Assembly (NCBI GenBank): GCA_019409045.1
Contig: DXVG01000152.1
Location: 1 to 5,206, forward strand
Length of the DNA: 5,206 nt
Source: Clostridiales bacterium
Lineage (GTDB): Bacteria > Bacillota > Clostridia > Christensenellales > Aristaeellaceae
Direction of reading: 5' to 3'
Shown: positions 1 to 5,040 of the stretch, piece after piece
Layout: each line of letters begins with the position of its first letter
Position numbering within the stretch: the stretch's first letter is position 1
The notes under the pieces: model-generated
Told to the model about the DNA's origin: nothing
Database searches by the model: none
What the model saw: the letters and a program-made list of their open reading frames with translations, nothing else
Position numbers and translations under genes: made by a program

Positions 1-1638
1 ACCATCACCGACAAGTACGGCAGCCATATCGCGCCCATCGAGGTGCCGATCATGGAGGGCGGCAAGTTCACCGGCGTTGTGTGCGTGCTGGAGAACAAGG
101 CCTACACCGGCGAGGGCAAGACCCTCAAGGAGATCGAGATCCCCGCGAGCATGGCCGGCGAGGTGGAGAGCGCCCGCGAAGCCATCATGGAGGCCGCGGC
201 CGGCGCCGAGGACGAACTGATGGAGAAGTACTTCGAGGAGGGCGAGCTCTCGCCCGAGGAGATCATGCACGGCCTGCGCCAGGGCATCAAGGACGGGACC
301 GTGGTGCCCGTGGTGTGCTGCTCCTCGCTCACGCGCGTGGGACTTGCAAAGCTTCTGGATAACCTCATCGAGCTGATGCCCTCTCCGGCGGGCTCCGTGC
401 TCGAGGGCGTCAACCCCAAGACCGGCGACGTCGAACAGCGCGTGTGCGCGGCGGATCAGCCCTTCTCCGCGCGCGTGTTTAAGACGCTGGCCGACCCGTT
501 CGTGGGCAAGCTGTCGCTTCTGAAGGTGACCTCCGGCACACTCTCGAGCGATACGCAGCTCTACAACGCCAACGCCGAAAAGGCCGAGAAGGCGGGCAAC
601 ATCTACTTCCTGCGCGGCGGCAAGCAGAACGCGGCGCAGAAGGTGTGCGCGGGCGACATCTGCGCCATTTCCAAGCTGAGCAGCGTCGCCACCGGCAACA
701 CGCTGTGCGACCCGGCCAAGCCCGTCAAGTTTGACGACCTCGAGTTCCCGGCGCCGTGCATCTCCATGGCGGTGTACGCCAAGAAGGCGGGCGAGGAGGA
801 CAAGATATTCTCCGGCCTGAGCCGCCTGATGGAGGAGGACCCGACCATCCGCGTGGAGAAGAACGTGGAGACCACCGAGAGCGTGCTCTCCGGCCTGGGC
901 GAGCTGCACATCGAAGTGATCGCCAAGAAGCTGGCGGGCAAGTTCGGCGCGGAGTGCGTGCTGCAGTTCCCGAAGATTCCCTACCGCGAGTCCATCCGCA
1001 AGAAGATCGACGTGCAGGGTCGCCACAAGAAGCAGTCCGGCGGACACGGTCAGTTCGGCGACGTGTGGATCGAGTTCCGGCCCAACGACGACCCGACCGA
1101 CACCGAGTTCCACTTCGAGGACGCGGTGGTCGGCGGCGTGGTGCCGCGCAACTTCATCCCCGCGGTGGAAAAGGGCCTGCGCGACAACATCAAGCACGGC
1201 GTGCTGGCGGGCTACCCGGTGGTGGGCCTGACCGCCAAGCTGCACGACGGCTCCTATCACGCGGTGGACTCCTCCGAAATGGCGTTCAAGACCGCGGCGC
1301 GCATCGCCTTCAAGAAGCTGGTGGACGCCTCCCCCGTGCTGCTTGAGCCGATCTACTCGGTGAAGGTGTATGTGCCCGACGAGTACATGGGCGACGTGAT
1401 CGGCGATATGAACAAGCGCCGCGGCCGCATCATGGGCATGGACCAGGTGGACGGCCTGCAGTGCGTGTCCGCCGAGGTACCGCTGGGCGAGATGTTCAAG
1501 TACGCCACCGACCTGCGCTCCATGACGCAGGCGCGCGGCTCGTTCACCATGCAGTTCGAGCGGTACGAGGAAGTGCCCGCCGCCGACGCCAAGAAGATCA
1601 TCGAAAACACCAAGCGCGAGGAGGAAGAGGAGGAGTAA
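1..1638 (+). CDS. fusA: Elongation factor G-type translational GTPase, 5'-truncated (EF-G / EF-G2-like)
   Basis: EF-G drives ribosomal translocation by GTP hydrolysis in the cytoplasm. The frame is open from base 1, so the gene starts upstream. The 545 visible residues lack roughly the first 145 of a usual ~690-aa EF-G, including the P-loop and switch regions. Visible in order are the end of the G domain with its G' insert (to about residue 140), beta-barrel domain II (about 150-235), domain III with GLGELHIEV near 297, domain IV with SGGHGQFGD at 346-354 and GSYHAVDSSEMAFK, and domain V with LLEPIYSVKV from 447 and DVIGDMNKRRGRI. The SGGHGQFGD form, where canonical EF-G usually has SGGRGQYGH, and the acidic tail (a run of Glu before the TAA) lean towards the EF-G2-like paralogue group rather than housekeeping EF-G. 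The missing G domain prevents a firm choice. No ribosomal protein genes or tuf follow, so this end does not look like the str operon. Confidence 0.93.
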   Translation, partial: TITDKYGSHIAPIEVPIMEGGKFTGVVCVLENKAYTGEGKTLKEIEIPASMAGEVESAREAIMEAAAGAEDELMEKYFEEGELSPEEIMHGLRQGIKDGTVVPVVCCSSLTRVGLAKLLDNLIELMPSPAGSVLEGVNPKTGDVEQRVCAADQPFSARVFKTLADPFVGKLSLLKVTSGTLSSDTQLYNANAEKAEKAGNIYFLRGGKQNAAQKVCAGDICAISKLSSVATGNTLCDPAKPVKFDDLEFPAPCISMAVYAKKAGEEDKIFSGLSRLMEEDPTIRVEKNVETTESVLSGLGELHIEVIAKKLAGKFGAECVLQFPKIPYRESIRKKIDVQGRHKKQSGGHGQFGDVWIEFRPNDDPTDTEFHFEDAVVGGVVPRNFIPAVEKGLRDNIKHGVLAGYPVVGLTAKLHDGSYHAVDSSEMAFKTAARIAFKKLVDASPVLLEPIYSVKVYVPDEYMGDVIGDMNKRRGRIMGMDQVDGLQCVSAEVPLGEMFKYATDLRSMTQARGSFTMQFERYEEVPAADAKKIIENTKREEEEEE

Positions 1639-1667
1639 GCCCCTCTCCGCACGCGAATGTCTTTGCA

Positions 1668-1694
1668 AAGCGCCTCTGCTCGCAGGGGCGCTCA
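1668..1694. repeat. 27-bp hairpin repeat, copy A (direct repeat of 1893-1919)
   Basis: Bases 1669-1678 pair with 1683-1692 (AGCGCCTCTG with CAGGGGCGCT, one U-G wobble) around the tetraloop CTCG. The 27-base unit recurs in the same orientation at 1893-1919 with one difference, which lies in the loop (C to T). It follows the EF-G stop by 29 bases. No T-tract follows, so it is not a convincing intrinsic terminator. Confidence 0.85.
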
Positions 1695-1719
1695 GGATGT
1701 TGACAAAGTCAACATCCTG
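1693..1719. repeat. Perfect 12-bp palindrome with AAA centre
   Basis: CAGGATGTTGAC at 1693-1704 is exactly complementary to 1708-1719 across the spacer AAA. The inner GTTGACAAAG (1699-1708) equals the outer end of the nearby 166-bp element read inwards from its right end (reverse complement of 1877-1886). The palindrome may therefore be a relic of an element whose middle was lost. A dimeric operator is another possibility. No T-tract follows. Confidence 0.8.
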
Positions 1720-1725
1720 CCAGAG

Positions 1726-1891
1726 TGTTGAGAAGGCCCGCAAGCCAAGGAAGCGAGCCTGCAAACAAGGGAGCTTACTTGGACGTAAGTGACCGCAGTT
1801 TGCAGGCGAAGCTGACGCAGGAAGCAAAAATCACTTCCGCTTCTTTTCTTTCGGAAGTGATTTTTGCGTTTGGGGGCTTTGTCAACGCTCT
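1726..1891 (+). repeat. 166-bp structured repeat element, copy 1
   Basis: The same sequence occurs inverted at 5041-5206, at equal length with 8 differences (about 95% identity). Imperfect terminal inverted repeats (1721-1739 with 1874-1892) can pair at 18 of 19 positions, including two G-U pairs, with one G-G mismatch at 1732/1881. Inside are a 10-bp stem 1757-1766/1798-1807, capped by a 5-bp stem 1774-1778/1785-1789, and a 16-bp hairpin 1824-1867. Three bases AGC (1752-1754) can also pair with GCT (1811-1813) across a GA/GAA internal loop. The fold is thus a closed multibranch structure. Five of the 8 differences fall in stems and keep pairing; the others lie in two hairpin loops (1779, 1843) and a linker (1745). 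It could be a MITE-like mobile element, a palindromic intergenic repeat or a structured RNA. I cannot name the family. Confidence 0.88.
1824..1867 (+). terminator. Bidirectional intrinsic-terminator-like hairpin inside repeat copy 1
   Basis: GCAAAAATCACTTCCG pairs perfectly with 1852-1867 around a 12-base pyrimidine-rich loop. An A5 tract on the left arm and a T5 tract on the right arm flank a 9-bp core (TCACTTCCG/CGGAAGTGA), the usual arrangement of a terminator working on both strands. It lies between the EF-G and deformylase genes, where it could separate their transcription. Termination itself is inferred. Confidence 0.5.
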
Positions 1892-1892
1892 G

Positions 1893-1919
1893 AAGCGCCT
1901 CTGTTCGCAGGGGCGCTCA
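1893..1919. repeat. 27-bp hairpin repeat, copy B
   Basis: This is the second copy of the unit at 1668-1694, starting exactly 225 bases later and abutting the right end of the 166-bp element. Bases 1894-1903 pair with 1908-1917; the loop is TTCG instead of CTCG. A UUCG loop is known to stabilise RNA hairpins, although here it is closed by G-C rather than the optimal C-G. The two copies bracket the palindrome and element copy 1. Confidence 0.85.
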
Positions 1920-1928
1920 TGCTATATC
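1920..1928 (+). promoter_or_regulatory. Possible extended -10 promoter for the deformylase-hydrolase unit
   Basis: TGCTATATC has a TG plus one base followed by TATATC, matching the TATAAT consensus at 4 of 6 positions. No good -35 box stands 16-18 bases upstream, because that space is hairpin copy B. It is the best AT-rich candidate in the GC-rich leader, and a start about 7 bases downstream would put the hairpin at 1929-1970 at the mRNA 5' end. Weak call. Confidence 0.2.
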
Positions 1929-1970
1929 GAGGCGCCCGCGCGGCCATGCCGCATGGCCGGGGTGCGCCTC
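1929..1970 (+). promoter_or_regulatory. Two-tier hairpin in the deformylase leader
   Basis: GAGGCGC (1929-1935) pairs with GCGCCTC (1964-1970). Inside it, GGCCATG (1942-1948) pairs with CATGGCC (1952-1958) over the loop CCG. The outer arm ends two bases before the GGGAGG ribosome binding site at 1973-1978, so the structure could affect initiation on the gene at 1983. No riboswitch family is recognised. The pairing is seen directly; the regulatory role is a guess. Confidence 0.35.
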
Positions 1971-1982
1971 GCGGGAGGAAAC

Positions 1983-2474
1983 ATGGAGCGGGAGATACTG
2001 TTGCTGGGGGACGCGCGGCTGTATCAGGCGTGCGCGCCCGTGGAATTTGCGGAGCTTTCGGACATGCCCGCGCTGATTTGGGACATGCGCGACACCATCC
2101 TCGCCTACCGGCGGCGCATGGGCGCGGGGCGGGCCATTGCCGCGCCGCAGATCGGCGTGATGAAGCGCGTGGTGTGCATGTGCCTGAAGGAGGAGCCGGT
2201 GGCGCTTTTGAACCCTGAGCTCTCCTTTCCGGACGAGGAGACCATGGAGGTGCTGGACGATTGCATGTCCTTCCCCCATCTGCTGGTGCGGCTTACGCGC
2301 TTTCGCCGCTGCGCGGTTCGCTACCGCGACCTTGGATGGGAAATGCGGGAGATGGCGCTGGAGGGCGACCTTGCGGAGCTTTTGCAGCACGAGTGCGACC
2401 ATCTGGACGGCGTGCTCGCCACCATGCGCGCGCAGAGCGTGCGCGATTTTGTGATGACGGTCGCGCGGCGGTGA
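1983..2474 (+). CDS. def: Peptide deformylase, variant/paralogue type
   Basis: Peptide deformylase removes the N-terminal formyl group from nascent proteins using a metal held by one Cys and two His. The 163-aa product shows all three motifs. Motif I is GRAIAAPQ at 49-56 (canonical GxGxAAPQ, with the second Gly replaced by Ala). Motif II is DDCMS at 92-96 (canonical EGCLS). Motif III is QHECDHLDG at 135-143. The ligands C94, H136 and H140 and the catalytic E137 are intact, so activity is plausible although motif II is unusual; such forms are often second copies. The start is set by GGGAGG at 1973-1978 four bases before ATG 1983 and by the normal N-terminus. The frame stays open upstream to 1725, but that part runs through the hairpins and the repeat element and is not expected to be coding. 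The hydrolase gene follows 22 bases after the stop, suggesting co-transcription. There is no adjacent fmt, as many main def genes have. Confidence 0.9.
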   Translation: MEREILLLGDARLYQACAPVEFAELSDMPALIWDMRDTILAYRRRMGAGRAIAAPQIGVMKRVVCMCLKEEPVALLNPELSFPDEETMEVLDDCMSFPHLLVRLTRFRRCAVRYRDLGWEMREMALEGDLAELLQHECDHLDGVLATMRAQSVRDFVMTVARR

Positions 2475-2496
2475 GGCGCGGACGGAGGTGCGAAAG

Positions 2497-3444
2497 ATGA
2501 GGTTGTACGTCGCGCTGCCTCTGGCGGCGCTGATACTGGCGGCGCTGTTGACGTGGCTGTGTTACAGGGTCGCGTTCGGCCGCCACACGCCGCGCAAGAG
2601 CGTGCCGGTGTACGAGGAGCCGAAGTTTGCCGCGTATGCCGACGCGCTGCGCGAGGGCGACGCGGCATACGCGGCGCTGCCGTTCGAGGCGGTGGAGATC
2701 GAATCCTTCGACGGGCTGAAGCTGCGCGGCCGCGTGTGCGGCGCGCAGGAGGGCAGGCCGATGATACTGCTGTTCCACGGCTGGCGCTCCTCGGCGGCGC
2801 GGGATTTTGGCTGCGTTCTGGAGTTCTACAGGGCGCAGGGGTTTGCGCTTTTGCTGGTGGACCAGCGCGCGCAGGGGGCGAGCGAGGGCCGGAGCATGAC
2901 CTTCGGCGTATGCGAGCGGTACGACTGCCTCGCGTGGGCGCGCTGGGCGCAGGAGCGCTATCACCCTTCGGCGATGTATCTGGACGGCATCTCCATGGGC
3001 GCTTCCACGGTGCTGATGGCCTCGTGCCTCGACCTGCCCACGAGCGTGCGCGGCATCATCGCCGACTGCGGCTTCACCAGCCCGCGCGAAATACTGCGCA
3101 AGGTGATCGCGCAGCTGCACCTGCCCGTGGGCGCGACGTACTTCTTTGTGCGGCTGGGCGCGCGCGTGTTCGGGCATTTCGACCCCGAGGCGGCCGACGC
3201 CGCGCGGGCGCTGGAGGCGTGCCGCGTGCCGGTGCTGTTCGTGCATGGCGAGACCGACGGCTTCGTGCCCCACTGGATGTCGCAGGAGAACTTCAGGCGT
3301 TGCGCCGCGCCCAAGCGGCTGATCACCGTGCCGGGGGCCGAGCACGGGCTCAGCTACCTTGTGGACCGGCCCGGCGTGGAGGCGGCGCTGAAGCAGTTTT
3401 TTGCGCAGACGCGGCCGGAGGGCGATGCGGGTGCGCAGGCGTGA
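2497..3444 (+). CDS. Membrane-anchored alpha/beta hydrolase (serine hydrolase)
   Basis: The product is 315 aa. A hydrophobic segment at about residues 5-23 followed by R24, R29 and R33 suggests an N-terminal membrane anchor or uncleaved signal, with the side of the catalytic domain undetermined. The alpha/beta-hydrolase fold is shown by FHGW at 93-96 (oxyanion region), VDQRAQGAS at 121-129, the nucleophile elbow GISMGAS with S166, the acid D254 in HGETDGFVP, and H283 in GAEHGLSY. The full triad S166/D254/H283 is therefore present. The layout resembles the YqkD/BAAT-like 'alpha/beta hydrolase' group; substrate unknown. ATG 2497 is preferred because GGAGGT (2484-2489) lies 7 bases before it, whereas GTG 2488 would start inside that ribosome binding site. 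It lies 22 bases after the deformylase stop, so the two probably form an operon. Codons are strongly GC-rich (75% GC at 2701-2760). Confidence 0.9.
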   Translation: MRLYVALPLAALILAALLTWLCYRVAFGRHTPRKSVPVYEEPKFAAYADALREGDAAYAALPFEAVEIESFDGLKLRGRVCGAQEGRPMILLFHGWRSSAARDFGCVLEFYRAQGFALLLVDQRAQGASEGRSMTFGVCERYDCLAWARWAQERYHPSAMYLDGISMGASTVLMASCLDLPTSVRGIIADCGFTSPREILRKVIAQLHLPVGATYFFVRLGARVFGHFDPEAADAARALEACRVPVLFVHGETDGFVPHWMSQENFRRCAAPKRLITVPGAEHGLSYLVDRPGVEAALKQFFAQTRPEGDAGAQA

Positions 3445-3457
3445 AACGCGCCGGGTA

Positions 3458-3501
3458 GGCGCGCTCTCCCCCGCCCGCTGCGGACGGCGGGAAAGCGCGC
3501 C
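3458..3501 (+). terminator. GC-rich hairpin after the hydrolase gene
   Basis: GGCGCGCT (3458-3465) pairs with AGCGCGCC (3494-3501). Inside, TCCC and the following GCC can pair with the right-hand GGCGGGA with small bulges. It begins 14 bases after the hydrolase stop, the usual place for a terminator, but the downstream bases (CCTTGCCCG) lack a T-run. It may be a weak or factor-dependent terminator or an mRNA 3'-end stabiliser. The rest of the GC-rich spacer to about 3585 shows no gene or clear promoter. Confidence 0.45.
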
Positions 3502-3611
3502 CCTTGCCCGACTCGACTGGTGCGGAGCGCCTTGCGGAAGTGGTCGGCGCGCGACATGCCCGGACGGGAAGGAGCGAGGATCGGAATTTGGAGAGGAATG
3601 TTTTCGTGGAG

Positions 3612-4097
3612 ATGGAATTGAAAAAATGGTCGCCAGATGACGACGAATGTTTTGCGGAGTTATATAATAAGATAGACCGGAGTTTTTTGTCGCCCAACCC
3701 ATGCACTGAGGAAGCAGCAAAAAACTGGATCAATATGGCGATTGAGAGGGATGGAAAAAGAGGAGTTTTTCGCAAAATAACTATGCACGGAGCAACTGTA
3801 GGGTCGATTTCTGTTAAACAGAAAGAAGATGTTTACAGCATAGATGCAGACATTGGATATCTTTTGTTGACTGAAGAATGGTCAAAGGGAATCATGACCG
3901 AAGCAGTAAAGCAGATCTGTGAGATTGCGTTTCGAGAATTGAGCATCCTTCGGATCACCGGTTTGGTTTATGAGCACAATATTGCTTCAAAAAAGGTACT
4001 GGAAAAGAATGGCTTCGTCCTTGAAGGCGTAATGAAAAATGCAGTCATGAAAGATGAAGTTCTCACCGACCTTTGTATCTATGGAAAATACAAATAA
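3612..4097 (+). CDS. GNAT family N-acetyltransferase, RimJ/RimL-like
   Basis: The family moves an acetyl group from acetyl-CoA to an amine on a protein, antibiotic or small molecule; the substrate here is unknown. The 161-aa product shows a typical GNAT order: N-terminal helices with KIDRSFLS (20-27) and TEEAAKNWI (32-40), a central strand GATVGSISVKQK, DADIGYLLL (78-86), the acetyl-CoA loop region EWSKGIMTEA (89-98), and the late motif VYEHNIASKKVLEKNGFVLEG (119-139). That late motif is the classic YxxNxxSxxxxEKxGF pattern of RimJ/RimL-type enzymes. The start is uncertain. ATG 3612 gives MELKKW, a common beginning in this family. In-frame GTG 3606 has the better distance (9 bases) from GGAGAGG at 3590-3596 and would add two residues. 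The frame extends back to 3504, but that GC-rich part looks non-coding. The gene is much AT-richer (42-43% GC in sampled lines) than the genes on its left, a sign of transfer. Confidence 0.88.
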   Translation: MELKKWSPDDDECFAELYNKIDRSFLSPNPCTEEAAKNWINMAIERDGKRGVFRKITMHGATVGSISVKQKEDVYSIDADIGYLLLTEEWSKGIMTEAVKQICEIAFRELSILRITGLVYEHNIASKKVLEKNGFVLEGVMKNAVMKDEVLTDLCIYGKYK

Positions 4098-4098
4098 T

Positions 4099-4130
4099 CC
4101 GCAACCGGGGCAGGTGCTGAGCGGTTTTTT
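4099..4130 (+). terminator. Weak terminator-like sequence after the acetyltransferase
   Basis: CCGC (4099-4102) can pair with GCGG (4121-4124), directly followed by T6 (4125-4130). It sits two bases after the TAA. The 4-bp stem with an 18-base loop is poor, so read-through into the next gene, 69 bases after the stop, is likely. Confidence 0.3.
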
Positions 4131-4166
4131 GCGCGGATGCGGCTCAACGCAACAAAGAGGTGTGCG

Positions 4167-4970
4167 ATGATTTACCGGGTTGACAGTCTCTCTGGAAACA
4201 GCATAAACCCTGTTACGGGGCATGAATATGACAACTCGTGGAGGATTTTCATGCTGACCGACAGTCCTGATTATCAGCAGATGTGCGGAAGCGGCAACGG
4301 TTGTGCTTATACGATCAAGACGAGTCGCAGTCAATGCGAAAATTGGAAAATGGCGGTTGGCGATTTCATGGGATTTTCTGAGGTAAACGAAAAAAACACC
4401 ATTTTGGTGATGTCTGAGGAAGATCTGGAACCCGCGAAAAGCCATTATGAAGGGCACAGATTTGATGAACCGCTCCTTCGTGAGAACGAATCCCCTGTTT
4501 TCGTGCACAGTACGCCGATGAACCGTTGGAAACAAATTGAGCGCGACGGAATGTTAAAGAGTTGGAATATGCTCAAGGCCGAAAACGCGATTGCTGAAGA
4601 AGAACCTATTGGAATGCGACTTGGCGATCCAGCGGACTTTCGCGACTACATAATGTTCGGCGGTGGCGTTACAGGGGAAATTGTCGTGAACTCAAAACAA
4701 CAGGGAAAGATCGTAATGGATACAGATGCAGAGTATCTTACCGGGGCGAGATTGTATTTTGACGCAAAGAGCATGGCGCATGACGGACTGCTTGTTCGGG
4801 ACGGATGCCATTTGAAAGTGAAAGATAGGTTGCCTCTCAAACCATATCTGATTTGGGTGGCGACGTGGGAGACGATCGGACTTGCAAGCCAGGTTTCCAC
4901 GCCGAAAACCTTCGCAGGGCAAGCGGACAGGCATTTTCAATCGATTTCACGACAATGGGATCGCCAATAA
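4167..4970 (+). CDS. Unrecognised 267-aa protein, possible ADP-ribosyltransferase-like fold
   Basis: I do not recognise this family. ATG 4167 is chosen because AAGAGG (4155-4160) lies 6 bases upstream; an earlier in-frame ATG at 4137 lacks such a site. No signal peptide or membrane segment is seen. Residues 1-105 are of unclear nature. The C-terminal half has FVHSTPMNRWKQIERDGML (112-130), a conserved-looking PIGMRLGDPADFRDYIMFGG stretch (147-166), and ARLYFDAKSMAHDGLLVRDG (194-213). Its order of an H-[ST]-T motif, an 'I..dG.L' helix, and later 'GxxxYF...DGxLV' loosely recalls NAD-binding ADP-ribosyltransferase-fold proteins such as KptA/Tpt1 RNA 2'-phosphotransferases. That is inference from pattern only. 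A macro or other fold is equally open. The gene is AT-richer (47% GC at 4561-4620) than its left-hand surroundings and follows the acetyltransferase by 69 bases, so the two may have arrived and be transcribed together. GC-rich DNA resumes right after its stop. Confidence 0.8.
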   Translation: MIYRVDSLSGNSINPVTGHEYDNSWRIFMLTDSPDYQQMCGSGNGCAYTIKTSRSQCENWKMAVGDFMGFSEVNEKNTILVMSEEDLEPAKSHYEGHRFDEPLLRENESPVFVHSTPMNRWKQIERDGMLKSWNMLKAENAIAEEEPIGMRLGDPADFRDYIMFGGGVTGEIVVNSKQQGKIVMDTDAEYLTGARLYFDAKSMAHDGLLVRDGCHLKVKDRLPLKPYLIWVATWETIGLASQVSTPKTFAGQADRHFQSISRQWDRQ

Positions 4971-5006
4971 AGTTGCGGGTGCGCTGCAGTATGTTGACAA
5001 TGCGGA

Positions 5007-5038
5007 CCCCTCGGAGGCCTACGGGCGCTTCCGAGGGG
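5007..5038 (+). repeat. Hairpin with UNCG-type loop next to repeat copy 2
   Basis: CCCCTCGGA (5007-5015) pairs perfectly with TCCGAGGGG (5030-5038). Within the loop, GCC (5017-5019) pairs with GGC (5024-5026) around TACG, giving C(UACG)G, the stable cUNCGg tetraloop type when read on the + strand. It lies 2 bases from element copy 2, just as hairpin copy B lies beside copy 1, although the sequences differ. It begins 36 bases after the preceding stop. No T-tract follows. Confidence 0.7.
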
Positions 5039-5040
5039 GC

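Noticed and set aside
756..1346. 196-codon + frame overlapping the EF-G gene
   Set aside because: Arg/Gly-rich shadow frame inside clearly conserved EF-G domains III-IV.
1668..1919. CRISPR-like array from the repeated hairpins
   Set aside because: Only two copies of the 27-base unit, 225 bases apart, with no regular spacers and no cas genes.
1725..1982. Open frame upstream of and in frame with the deformylase, giving a possible 86-residue N-terminal extension
   Set aside because: It runs through the repeat element and hairpins. Between the two element copies, 6 of the 7 substitutions in this frame change the amino acid, whereas stem pairing is kept. The ribosome binding site and family length support ATG 1983.
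2293..3720. 475-codon minus-strand open frame antisense to the hydrolase
   Set aside because: Its composition is Arg/His/Pro/Ala-rich with no recognisable domain, typical of an antisense shadow in GC-rich codons. The + strand here encodes a protein with a full catalytic triad.
3612..4970. Acetyltransferase plus unknown gene as a toxin-antitoxin pair
   Set aside because: GNAT toxins normally pair with a small upstream ribbon-helix-helix antitoxin, which is absent. The 267-aa partner is too large, and the genes are 69 bases apart without overlap.
4994..4999. TTGACA as a -35 promoter box (also at 1700-1705)
   Set aside because: No -10-like hexamer lies 16-18 bases downstream in either place. 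Both occurrences are better explained as parts of the repeat-end sequence.
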